From NCBI RefSeq assembly GCF_013387465.1, contig NZ_VYGV01000028.1, forward strand, positions 1 through 64,000: a stretch of DNA of 64,000 bases, written 5' to 3'. The notes beneath the pieces were generated by a model. It was not told the DNA's origin and did no database searches. It was given only the letters and a program-made list of their open reading frames with translations. How positions within the stretch are numbered: the stretch's first letter is position 1; each line of letters starts with the position of its first letter. Below, in pieces: positions 51,843 to 60,355 of the stretch. A program made the translations under genes and the position numbers. The stretch is from Hydrogenophaga aromaticivorans. GTDB taxonomy: Bacteria > Pseudomonadota > Gammaproteobacteria > Burkholderiales > Burkholderiaceae_C.

Positions 51843-54800
51843 ATGACCGAAAAACCCTTGAGGGAGAACGGCCACAAGGCCTCCAGCGACCACATCCCCG
51901 AACCCGGGCGACGTGGGCGCTTTCGCCTGTGGTGGCTGGGCGTTGCCGCGGTGCTCGTGCTGGGCACCACGGCCGCCGTGCTGTTGCCCTTTGAGGCGCG
52001 CACATCCCGTCTGCAGGCCTGGGTGCTGGGCCGCTACGCCGCACCGCTCGGTTTCGAGGTGGCTTCCGGGCCCAGCGACCACATCCGGTTTCCGAAACAA
52101 GGCCCGTTCGACGAACGCCTGGGTTACACCCGCATTCCCGCCTTTGTCGCCAGCCTCCAGGCCCGCGGTTTTGAAGTCACCGCGCAGGCCCGGCACAACC
52201 AGGCCCTGCTCGCGTACCAGGACCGTGGCCTGTACGCCCCGTACGCCGAGAAGGCCCAGGCCGGCCTGACCGTGCTTGACTGCCACCGCACGCCGATCCA
52301 CAGCTTCAGCTACCCCTACCGCCAGTTCGATCGCCTGGGGAGCGTGCCCCCGGTGGTCGCGCAGGCGCTGCTGTTCATCGAAAACCGCGACCTGCTCGAT
52401 CCCGACCGGCCGCAGATGAACCCGGCCGTTGACTGGGTGCGCTTCACGCGCGCCGTGCTCGGGCAACTCGGCAGCCGGATCGACGCCGAGTTCGACACAC
52501 CCGGCGGCAGCACCCTGGCCACGCAGATCGAAAAATTCCGCCATTCGCCCGGGGGCATCACCCACAACGAGCGCGAGAAGCTGCACCAGATGGTGTCGGC
52601 CGCGGTGCGCGCCTACCAGCAGGGACAGGACACGCTGCCGGTGCGGCGCCAGATCCTGCTCGACTACCTCAACACCGTTCCGCTGTCGGCCGCGCCGCGC
52701 CACGGCGAGGTGCACGGGCTGGCCGATGGCTTGTGGGTGTGGTTCGGGACCGAGCTCGACCGCGCGCGCTTCCTGCTCACGCCCGGGCCGGGCCTGAACG
52801 AGAACCAGACCGAGCGTGGCCAGGTCCTGCGCCAGGTGGTGGCCCTCATGGTGGCGCACCGCCGCCCCTCCTGGTACCTCGCCCAGGGGCGCAAGGACCT
52901 CGACGAAACCACCGACGCCTACCTGCGCCTGCTGGCCGCCGAAGGCCTCATCGACACCGGCTGGCGCGACGCCGCCCTGCGGCAGCGGCTGGTGTTCCGC
53001 GACATGGTCCGCCACCCACCGCTGATGCCGACCAGCCATGGCAAGGGCAGCACCGCCGCGCGCAGCCGCCTGGCCGGGTGGCTGGACACCTCGCTCTACA
53101 GCCTCGACCGGATTGACGCCACCCTCGACACCACGCTGCACGGCGAGCTGCAGGACACCGTCAGCGCCTACCTGGGTCGCCTCACCGATCCGGCCTTTGC
53201 CCGCTCGCAGGGCCTCATGGGCGAGCGCCTGCTGCAGCCCGCATCGCTGGGCGCGGTGCGTTACAGCTTCACCCTGCTGGAGCGCACGCCCCAGGGCAAT
53301 CTGGTGCGCGTGCAGACCGACACCACGACACAGCCGCTGGACATCAACGAAGGCAGCAAGCTCGAACTCGGCTCCACCGCCAAGCTGCGTGTGCTGGCCA
53401 CCTACCTGGAACTGGTGGCCGGGCTGCACGCGCGCCTGGCCCCGCTGGAGCCGAAGGCCCTGCGCGCCACCGCTTTCGACCGGCAGGACACGCTCACCCG
53501 CTGGGCCGTGCAGCACCTCGCCAGTGCCAAGGACCGCAGCCTCGACGCCATGCTGCTCGCCGCCCTGGAGCGCCGCTTTTCGGCCGATCCCGGCGAGCGC
53601 TTCTTCACCGGTGGCGGCGTGCACAGCTTCAACAACTTCAACGACGACGACGACGCGCGCAGGCCCACCGTGCGCGAAGCCATGCAGGCCTCCATCAACC
53701 TGCCGTTCGTGCGCGTGCTGCGCGAAGTCGTGCGCCACACCATGTACCAGGTGCCCGGCAGCACCGCGCGGCTGCTCGAAGACGACAGCGACCCGCGCCG
53801 CGAGGCCTATCTCGCCCGCTTCGCCGACCGCGAAGGCCAGGCCTTCCTGCGCCGCTTCTGGCGCAAGACCGACCGGCGCAGCACCGACGAGCTGCGTTCG
53901 GTGCTGCTTGAAGGCCTGCGCCCCACGCCCGAGCGCCTCACCGCCGTGTTTCGCTACCTTGAACCCTCGGCAACGCCCGAAGCGCTGGGCCAGTTTCTGC
54001 GCGAGCGCATCGGCGAGAAAGCGCCCGACGCGACCCGCGTGCAAAGCCTCTACAGCCGCTACGCGCCCGATGCCCTCGATCTGCCCGACCGCGGTTATGT
54101 GGCCGGTGTGCACCCGCTCGAACTCTGGCTCGTCGCCTTTCGCCTGCAGCACCCGACGGCGACCCTGGGCGAGGCCATCAGCGCCAGCCAGAGCGAGCGC
54201 CAGGCGGTCTACGGCTGGCTCTTCCGCACCCGCGTCAAGAGTGCGCAGGACGACCGCATCTACACCCTGCTGGAAGTCGAGGCTTTCCTGGACATCCACC
54301 AGCACTGGGCCCGGCTGGGCTACCCGTTTGCCCACCTTGTGCCCTCGCTGGCCACGGCGCTGGGCAGCTCCGGCGACCGGCCCGCGGCGCTCGCCGAGCT
54401 GATGGGCATCATCCTCAACGACGGCGTGCGCCTGCCCACCCGCCACCTCACGGGGGTGCATTTCGCCAGCGGCACCCCCTGGTCCACCGCCCTGGGGAAC
54501 GCGCCCGTGAAGGGCGAACGCGTCATGACGCCCGAGGTGGCGCGGGCGCTGCAACAGGCCTTGTCCGAGGTGGTGGAGCGGGGCACCGCGCGCCGCCTGG
54601 CCGGCAGCTTCCGCACCCCGGGTGGCGAAGACCTGTCCCCGGGCGGCAAGACCGGCACCGGCGACAACCGCGTGGTCGTGCGCGGGCGCGCCACGCTGGC
54701 GCTCAACCGCACCGCCACCTTTGTCTTTCACCTCGGTCCGCGCTATTTCGGCAGCGTCACCGCCTATGTGGTGGGGCCCGATGCCGCGCGTTACCGCTTC

Positions 54801-54905
54801 ACCTCGGGCCTGCCGGTGCAGGTCCTGGGGTCGCTGGGGCCGACCCTGATGCCCTATCTGGATGCGGCGTCCGGCAACGGCTGCCCGATCGCACCGTCGT
54901 CCTGA
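51843..54905 (+). CDS. atypical large transglycosylase/transpeptidase (class A PBP-like)
   Basis: A 1020-residue protein, much larger than typical class A PBPs. A basic cytoplasmic tail and one membrane helix (residues about 30-52) lead to a GT51-like domain with the glutamate in LLFIENRDLLD and a GGSTLATQIEKFRHSP block. The transpeptidase region keeps candidate motifs in order, GSTAKLRV (SxxK), ASINLPF (SxN) and GGKTGTGDN (KTG), but they sit in poorly conserved surroundings and a long insertion of about 250 residues lies between SxN and KTG. An ATG seven codons upstream (51822) is possible. The 3' end overlaps the convergent receptor gene by 52 bp. Enzyme activity is likely but unproven. Confidence 0.75.
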   Translation: MTEKPLRENGHKASSDHIPEPGRRGRFRLWWLGVAAVLVLGTTAAVLLPFEARTSRLQAWVLGRYAAPLGFEVASGPSDHIRFPKQGPFDERLGYTRIPAFVASLQARGFEVTAQARHNQALLAYQDRGLYAPYAEKAQAGLTVLDCHRTPIHSFSYPYRQFDRLGSVPPVVAQALLFIENRDLLDPDRPQMNPAVDWVRFTRAVLGQLGSRIDAEFDTPGGSTLATQIEKFRHSPGGITHNEREKLHQMVSAAVRAYQQGQDTLPVRRQILLDYLNTVPLSAAPRHGEVHGLADGLWVWFGTELDRARFLLTPGPGLNENQTERGQVLRQVVALMVAHRRPSWYLAQGRKDLDETTDAYLRLLAAEGLIDTGWRDAALRQRLVFRDMVRHPPLMPTSHGKGSTAARSRLAGWLDTSLYSLDRIDATLDTTLHGELQDTVSAYLGRLTDPAFARSQGLMGERLLQPASLGAVRYSFTLLERTPQGNLVRVQTDTTTQPLDINEGSKLELGSTAKLRVLATYLELVAGLHARLAPLEPKALRATAFDRQDTLTRWAVQHLASAKDRSLDAMLLAALERRFSADPGERFFTGGGVHSFNNFNDDDDARRPTVREAMQASINLPFVRVLREVVRHTMYQVPGSTARLLEDDSDPRREAYLARFADREGQAFLRRFWRKTDRRSTDELRSVLLEGLRPTPERLTAVFRYLEPSATPEALGQFLRERIGEKAPDATRVQSLYSRYAPDALDLPDRGYVAGVHPLELWLVAFRLQHPTATLGEAISASQSERQAVYGWLFRTRVKSAQDDRIYTLLEVEAFLDIHQHWARLGYPFAHLVPSLATALGSSGDRPAALAELMGIILNDGVRLPTRHLTGVHFASGTPWSTALGNAPVKGERVMTPEVARALQQALSEVVERGTARRLAGSFRTPGGEDLSPGGKTGTGDNRVVVRGRATLALNRTATFVFHLGPRYFGSVTAYVVGPDAARYRFTSGLPVQVLGSLGPTLMPYLDAASGNGCPIAPSS

Positions 54906-56665
54906 CCCGGGGTTTCCGCCAGCGCCGGATTCACCGGCTGCTCGCGCGGCAGGTGCAACACCGCCTTGCGCGGGTCGTCGGCCAGTTCGTCCAGCGCGCG
55001 GTGCAGGCGCTGCAGCGTGCGCCGGGCCTCCACGCGCTCATCTTCCTCGGTGGCGATCTCGCGGTCGGCCGGCAGCAGGGTGGACACCAGGCGAAACCGC
55101 AGCGTGGCGTCGTCCGGCAATATGGACGCAGGCTCCAGCCCCTTGGCCACGATGTGCTGCGCCAGCAGCTTGAGGTGCTCCGGTCGCTGGGGTCCCTCCA
55201 CCAGGATCACAAAACGGGTGTTGGTCACGCGGCACACCGTGTCGACATCGCGCATCACGCGCGTGAGCCGCGCCGCCGCCAGCACCAGCGCGCGGTCGCC
55301 CGTGTCCTGCCCCAGGCGCAGGCGGAGGTCGGCGTGGTTGGACAGCTCCACCAGCAGCAGGGCGCAGTGGTGACCGTAGCGCCGCGCGCGGCGGATCGCG
55401 TCGCGCAGCCGCAGGTTCAGCACCGGCACGATGGTCAGACCGGTCAGCGGGTCGGTGGAATCGAGCGCACGCAGGCGCGCCCGGTTTTCGCTGAAGTCCT
55501 TCGCACGGCGGTGCAGGATGTAGAGCAGCAGCGGGATCTCGATCGCCGAACCGATCAGCACCGCGTACTGCGCGCCCCAGCTGTCGGGCAACACGCCGGC
55601 CGCACGCAGTGCCGGAAACGGGTAACCCAGGTGCACCGGCAGAAAACCCAGCGCCATCCAGCCCGCATACCGTTCACCCTGGCGCCAGGCCCACAGGCAC
55701 AGCCCGATGCTCAGCAACACCGAGAGCAGGCCGTAGAGGTTCAGCACGGCGAGCGCCGGCGCGCTCTGCAGCGTGAGGTAGGCCGCCGGGTACAGCAGGC
55801 CGAACACCGACCACGCCAGCGCCAGGCGGTCGAGCCCGCGGTGGTAACGCGACAGGGAGCACACCTCACGCACAAACCAGATCCCCGAGCCCGTGAGCCA
55901 GAGCATGAACACCGCCGGCGCTGCGTTGTTCCACGCCGCCCACTGCGGCCAGAAGAACAGGCCGCCCAGGCCGGTGAAGGCCGTCTGAAAACCCAGCATG
56001 CAGGCCACGTAGACCACGTAGGCCACAAAGGCGCGGTCGCCGTAGAGCCGCGCGTGCACCCAGCCCAGGAACATCACGAGCAAGCCAAAGCCGAGGTAGC
56101 CGCCCACCAGCAGAAAGGTCCAGGAGCGCTTGTGCTGCAACTCGTCGGCGGTCAACAGGTCGGTGCGCGGGCTCACCGGTGCCGGCTTGTTCGCCAGCCG
56201 CAGCCACACCGTGCGCGGCGCTGCCGTGTCGTTCAGCGCGAACACCGGCGACCGGTCGGGGATCGACCATTGCGCCACCGGCAGCCGGTCGCCCGCGTGC
56301 TGCGCCCGCCAGCCAGCGGCCGCATCGGACTGGAACAGGCTCGCCTGATCGGTGAAGGCCGCGCCATCGAGCATGAGCAACCAGCGCTGCGCCGGGTCCA
56401 GCGCGGGCAACTCCAGCCGCAGCCACAGCGCGCCGTCGCCGAGCGTGAAGCTGCGCTGCTGCGCCATGGGCAGGAACTGGTCCACCGGCAGCCGGACCAC
56501 GTCGTCCACGCTGGCCTGGCCGGTGGTGTCGATCCAGAAGCGGGATTGGGCGGTGGCGCCCCGCGTGTCCCCGGCCGCGCGTGCCGTTCCCAGCAACCCC
56601 ATGGCCAGCGCCAGCAGCAGCATCGAGCGCGCGAGGACATGGAGGAAAGGGGTCTGGAAGGACAT
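54854..56665 (-). CDS. 7TMR-DISM receptor with degenerate GGDEF domain
   Basis: A 603-residue membrane sensor. A signal peptide is followed by a 7TMR-DISMED2-like extracellular domain (residues about 35-165), seven hydrophobic helices between about 190 and 395, and a GGDEF-like domain starting at DSTDPLTGL. The catalytic GGDEF signature is replaced: the position reads RVTNTRFVIL, and the upstream metal-binding Asp is altered (VELSNHADL). It is therefore unlikely to make c-di-GMP and may act by binding or protein interaction. The ATG at 56665 gives a proper signal peptide. The last 52 bp overlap the convergent PBP gene. Confidence 0.8.
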   Translation of the reverse strand: MSFQTPFLHVLARSMLLLALAMGLLGTARAAGDTRGATAQSRFWIDTTGQASVDDVVRLPVDQFLPMAQQRSFTLGDGALWLRLELPALDPAQRWLLMLDGAAFTDQASLFQSDAAAGWRAQHAGDRLPVAQWSIPDRSPVFALNDTAAPRTVWLRLANKPAPVSPRTDLLTADELQHKRSWTFLLVGGYLGFGLLVMFLGWVHARLYGDRAFVAYVVYVACMLGFQTAFTGLGGLFFWPQWAAWNNAAPAVFMLWLTGSGIWFVREVCSLSRYHRGLDRLALAWSVFGLLYPAAYLTLQSAPALAVLNLYGLLSVLLSIGLCLWAWRQGERYAGWMALGFLPVHLGYPFPALRAAGVLPDSWGAQYAVLIGSAIEIPLLLYILHRRAKDFSENRARLRALDSTDPLTGLTIVPVLNLRLRDAIRRARRYGHHCALLLVELSNHADLRLRLGQDTGDRALVLAAARLTRVMRDVDTVCRVTNTRFVILVEGPQRPEHLKLLAQHIVAKGLEPASILPDDATLRFRLVSTLLPADREIATEEDERVEARRTLQRLHRALDELADDPRKAVLHLPREQPVNPALAETPGQDDGAIGQPLPDAASR

Positions 56666-56847
56666 TGCCGCTATGTTATCGGGATGGGGTCGGGGAGCAG
56701 GGCCTTCCATCGGCCACCAGCAGCCGTTGAACGTTGTGGCAGGATCATCCGTTGCGGGGCGCCGGCTTGGATCGTGCGTTCATCCCAGCCTCGCGCCGTC
56801 CACAACCGTCGTGCCATTCCCCCTCTGCTTCACCCGGCGCCTACCCG

Positions 56848-57726
56848 ATGATTTTTTCTCTCGCTACAGGCGGATCACTGGTGGTCGGCGCGGAATCGCC
56901 TGCGGTCGTTCCCTGGTGGAGCTTCACGAAAACGGTGCTCTCCGTTGCTGCTCTGTCGCTGGTCCGGGACGGCCAGGTGACGCTGGATGAATCGCTCTGG
57001 GGTGAGCCGTTCACACTGCGCCAGCTGTTGCGGCATGAGGCGGGGCTGGCGGACTACGGCGAACTCCCGGACTATCACCACGCAGTGGCCCGCCATGACA
57101 CGCCTTGGCCGGAAGAGGACTTGCTGAGGCGCCTCGATGCAGGCAAATTGCGATACCAGCCCGGTGCAGGCTGGCGGTACTCAAACCTTGGCTATCTGTA
57201 CGTCGCGAGGCTCATCGAACAGTTGACCGATCTCTCCCTGGAGGATGCCCTTGCCGAACGGGCATTCGCCCCGATCGGGCTGGGGCGCGTTCGGCTGGCG
57301 AGGACGCGCGCCGATTCTGACGATGTGGTCACCGGGATTGCGCCGGGTTACGACGCTGGATGGGTGTATCACGGTTTGCTGGTCGGTCCACTGTCCGACG
57401 CAGCGCTCTTTCTGGATCGCGTGATGATGGGGCAGCTGCTGCCAGAGACGCTGCTGCGCGAAATGCGTGCGAGGCGTATCGTCGCCGGCCCGATTCAGGG
57501 ACGACCCTGGGAGTCTCCCGGATATGGACTCGGGCTCATGGTGGGAACCGTGGAGAGTGGCATGACGTTGTACGGGCACACCGGTGCGGGCCCCGACAGC
57601 GTTGTCGCCATCTATCGCAGCGCCCACGACGTTGCGGCAACAACCTGTGCAGTCTTTCACGAGGGGTGTGATCAGGGACTGGTCGAAGCAAAGGCCGTGG
57701 AGCAGTTGCTTGCAGCCCGGTCCTGA
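56848..57726 (+). CDS. serine hydrolase, class C beta-lactamase-like family
   Basis: A 292-residue single-domain penicillin-recognising-fold hydrolase. The nucleophile is Ser25 in WWSFTK (SxxK with Lys28); Tyr111 in WRYSNLGYL gives the YxN motif; HTGAGPDS near the end is the third box. No signal peptide is seen, so it is probably a cytoplasmic esterase or D-amino-peptidase-like protein rather than a resistance enzyme. The start at 56848 is a choice among several; an open frame extends 38 codons upstream without family similarity. Base use looks more mixed at third positions than in neighbours, hinting at acquisition. Confidence 0.78.
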   Translation: MIFSLATGGSLVVGAESPAVVPWWSFTKTVLSVAALSLVRDGQVTLDESLWGEPFTLRQLLRHEAGLADYGELPDYHHAVARHDTPWPEEDLLRRLDAGKLRYQPGAGWRYSNLGYLYVARLIEQLTDLSLEDALAERAFAPIGLGRVRLARTRADSDDVVTGIAPGYDAGWVYHGLLVGPLSDAALFLDRVMMGQLLPETLLREMRARRIVAGPIQGRPWESPGYGLGLMVGTVESGMTLYGHTGAGPDSVVAIYRSAHDVAATTCAVFHEGCDQGLVEAKAVEQLLAARS

Positions 57727-57763
57727 GGCCCGCGACCCCTGGCTTTGCGGGGGGACGATTGGC

Positions 57764-59215
57764 TCAGGCCATTTCCGGGTACAGCGCCACGAACCGCGCA
57801 TGGCGCGCCTGCAGCGCCGCGTGCCGCGCGGCATCGGGCGTGAAGCGGTGCAGCACGGGCGGTGTGGTGCACACCGTTTCGACATCGCCGCCTGTGGCGA
57901 GCCAGGCCAGGCGGGCTGCGCCCATGGCGCCACCGCTTTCTGAGTCCTGGTGCACCTGCAGCGTGAGGCCGAAGGTGTCGGCCAGCAGCTGGGCCCACCA
58001 GGCGCTGCGCGAGCCGCCACCCACGAGCGACAGCGTGGTCAGCGGCGGCTCGGTGGCCGGGATGGTGCGCAGGCCGTCGAGCAAGCCGAAGCCCACGCCT
58101 TCGGCCACGGCGTAGGCCAGGTGTTCGCGGCCGTGTGGTGCGCGCAGGCCGGTCCACGCGCCACTGGCCAGCGGGTTGTTGTGCGGCGAGCGTTCACCGC
58201 TCAGGTAGGGCAGGAAGACCGGGGCGCCCTGCTGTTCATCGGCGCTCAGCGTGGCGGCGGCGGTCATCAGGGCGGCTTCGTTGTCGAAGCCGAGCATCTT
58301 CGTGGCCCAGGTGACGGCGCTGGCGGCGCTGAGCATCACGCTCATCACATGCCAGCGGCCGGGCAGGGCGTGGCAGAAAGCGTGCAGGGCTTGGGCCGGG
58401 TTGGGTTCGAAGGCCGCGCCACTGACGAACACCACGCCTGAGGTGCCGAGCGAGACGAAGCCCTGGCCGGGGCGCACCAGGCCCATGCCCACCGCGCTGG
58501 CGGCGTTGTCGCCCGCGCCGCCGGCCACGGGCAGTGGATCGGGCAGGCCCCAGCGTTCGCACAGCTCGGGCATCACATAGGCCGACACCTCGCTGCCCTC
58601 CACCAGGCGCGGCATGTGGTGCCGGGCGAGGCCGGTGGCGGCGAGCATCACGTCGGACCAGTCGCGTTGTCCCACGTCGAGCCACAGGGTGCCGGCGGCG
58701 TCGGACATCTCGCTCACGGCTTCGCCGGTGAGCATGAGGCGCAGCCAGTCCTTGGGCAGCAGCACGCGCCGGGTGTGGGCGAAGACCTCGGGTTCGTGCT
58801 CGCGCACCCACAACAGCTTGGGCGCGGTGAAGCCGGGCATGGCGAGGTTGCCGGTGATGGCGGCGAGATCGGGCACGTCGCGCGTGAGCTGCTGGCATTG
58901 CGCGCCGCTGCGGCCGTCGTTCCACAGGATGGCGGGGCGCAGCACGCTGTCGTGTTCGTCGAGCAAGGTGGCGCCGTGCATCTGGCCCGAGAGGCCGATG
59001 CCGCGCAGGCGGGCGAGGGCCTGCGGCTGTTCGCGCTGCAGCTGGTCCATCACGGCTTCGAGCGCCTGCCACCAGGCGGCCGGGTCCTGTTCGGACCACA
59101 GGGCTTGCGGTCGCTGCACGGTGAGCGGCGCGCGGGCGGTGGCGATGACTTCGTGCTGCTCGGACAGCAGCAGGGCTTTGAGTTCGGAGGTGCCGAGGTC
59201 GATACCGAGGTACAT
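57764..59215 (-). CDS. xylB: xylulokinase
   Basis: A 483-residue FGGY-family sugar kinase that closely follows E. coli XylB: MYLGIDLGTSELKALLLS at the start, GLSGQMHGATLLD, ILWNDGR, MPGFTAPKLLWV, PYLSGERSPHNNP and GGGSRSAWW. It phosphorylates D-xylulose to D-xylulose-5-phosphate, the end point of D-arabitol and related polyol breakdown. It is last gene of the polyol operon; a GC-rich repeat at 59320-59398 lies between it and the AraC gene. Confidence 0.93.
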   Translation of the reverse strand: MYLGIDLGTSELKALLLSEQHEVIATARAPLTVQRPQALWSEQDPAAWWQALEAVMDQLQREQPQALARLRGIGLSGQMHGATLLDEHDSVLRPAILWNDGRSGAQCQQLTRDVPDLAAITGNLAMPGFTAPKLLWVREHEPEVFAHTRRVLLPKDWLRLMLTGEAVSEMSDAAGTLWLDVGQRDWSDVMLAATGLARHHMPRLVEGSEVSAYVMPELCERWGLPDPLPVAGGAGDNAASAVGMGLVRPGQGFVSLGTSGVVFVSGAAFEPNPAQALHAFCHALPGRWHVMSVMLSAASAVTWATKMLGFDNEAALMTAAATLSADEQQGAPVFLPYLSGERSPHNNPLASGAWTGLRAPHGREHLAYAVAEGVGFGLLDGLRTIPATEPPLTTLSLVGGGSRSAWWAQLLADTFGLTLQVHQDSESGGAMGAARLAWLATGGDVETVCTTPPVLHRFTPDAARHAALQARHARFVALYPEMA

Positions 59216-59319
59216 GGTGGGTTTCGTGGGAGAAGAAGATCAATCCGGCGCCGGGCCGCCACAAGCCGGATCAGCCCTCTCGGGGACTTGCCCGGAGCGC
59301 GAGGTCCAACCCAGGGCAC

Positions 59320-59398
59320 CGCCGGGCCGGCTTTGCCGGACGGCCAGTGCCGCCCCCTTGGGGGAGGGTGACGCGAAGCGGCGCGGGGGGTGTTTCAT
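59320..59398 (-). repeat. stop-linked GC-rich hairpin repeat, copy 7
   Basis: GCCGGGCCGGCTTTGCCGGACGGC, then CCCCCTTGGGGG, then GCGAAGCGGCGCGGGGGG. It ends at the AraC-gene stop codon, between that gene and xylB. Confidence 0.75.
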
Positions 59399-60334
59399 CT
59401 ACGCCGCGCCGCGGAAGCGGTTGAGCGACTGCTTGCGGAACTCGCTCGGCGTCATGCCCTTGGATTCGAGGAAGCGGCGGTTGAAGTTGGCGACGTTGTT
59501 GAAGCCAACCTCGTAGCAGATGTGGGAGATCTGCTGGTCGCTGTCCATCAGCAGCTGGCAGGCGCGGCTGATGCGCACGCGGTTGACGAAATCGGTGAAG
59601 GTGTTGCCCGTGGCCTTGCGGAAGAAGCGGCTGAACTTGCTCTCGCTCATCCCCAGCTCGGCGGCGAGCGCGCCGGCGGAGTGTTCGTCGGCCAGGTGGT
59701 CGGTGATGCGGCTGACCACGTCGTGGATCTGGTCGATGGAGGCGTCGTCGTCGTCGCTTTGCAGCTGCACGCTGGAGAGCAGCCGGTAGTCGGTGCAGGC
59801 AGCGAGCTCGCTCAGGAAATCGCAGAACGCGATGAAGCGCTTGAGGCCACGCGCGCCCTTGACCTTGTGCCAGTGCTGTTCGGCGGACTCGGACAGGCCG
59901 AAGAATTCGATGCCGTGCTTGGCGCGCTCCAGCAGGGGCAGCACTTCCCGCAGTTCGGGAATGGTCTCCGACGCCTGCGCCAGCGGTTCATGGGTGAACT
60001 GGATCACCAGATCGCGCACGGGAACGCCGCCTTCGGGCATGTCCATGCTGACCCAGTTGTGCGGCAGCCGCGGCCCGGTGAGCACGAGCTGGCCGGCCTG
60101 GAACGGGCCGATCCAGTCGCCCACGAACAGCTTGCCGCTGGTGCTGGTGATCAGGTGCAGTTCGTACTCGTCGTGGTAGTGCCAGCGAGCCAGGGGCGTG
60201 GGGTAACCATGCGACAGGCAGCGCACGAAGCCCACCTCGGTCGATGACTCGTAGCCGAGGTTCGGCGAGCGGGCCAGCTCGTGTTCCAGCTCGGGCTTGA
60301 TCTGGCGTGGGATGGTGCGGCTGCGAACGGTCAT
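59399..60334 (-). CDS. AraC-family transcriptional regulator of the polyol operon
   Basis: A 311-residue regulator. An N-terminal cupin-like sensing domain (HYHDEYELHLITSTSG, GPRLPHNW) is followed by a C-terminal double helix-turn-helix: AGALAAELGMSESKFSRFF, then ISHICYEVGFNNVANFNRRF and GMTPSEFRK. It is encoded inside the operon, between the dehydrogenase and xylB genes. By position it should activate the polyol genes in response to a sugar alcohol. The last residues RFRGAA precede a TAG at the repeat boundary. Confidence 0.87.
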   Translation of the reverse strand: MTVRSRTIPRQIKPELEHELARSPNLGYESSTEVGFVRCLSHGYPTPLARWHYHDEYELHLITSTSGKLFVGDWIGPFQAGQLVLTGPRLPHNWVSMDMPEGGVPVRDLVIQFTHEPLAQASETIPELREVLPLLERAKHGIEFFGLSESAEQHWHKVKGARGLKRFIAFCDFLSELAACTDYRLLSSVQLQSDDDDASIDQIHDVVSRITDHLADEHSAGALAAELGMSESKFSRFFRKATGNTFTDFVNRVRISRACQLLMDSDQQISHICYEVGFNNVANFNRRFLESKGMTPSEFRKQSLNRFRGAA

Positions 60335-60355
60335 GGAAGTCCCCTGGTTGGCAGA

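Noticed and set aside
51771-54731. 986-codon minus-strand open frame opposite the large PBP gene
   Set aside because: No motif; the plus-strand protein has ordered GT51 and transpeptidase motifs and a membrane anchor. I checked this one closely because the PBP is atypical.
56848-57726. Antibiotic-resistance beta-lactamase
   Set aside because: It has SxxK and YxN boxes but no export signal and the overall pattern of esterase/peptidase-like serine hydrolases.
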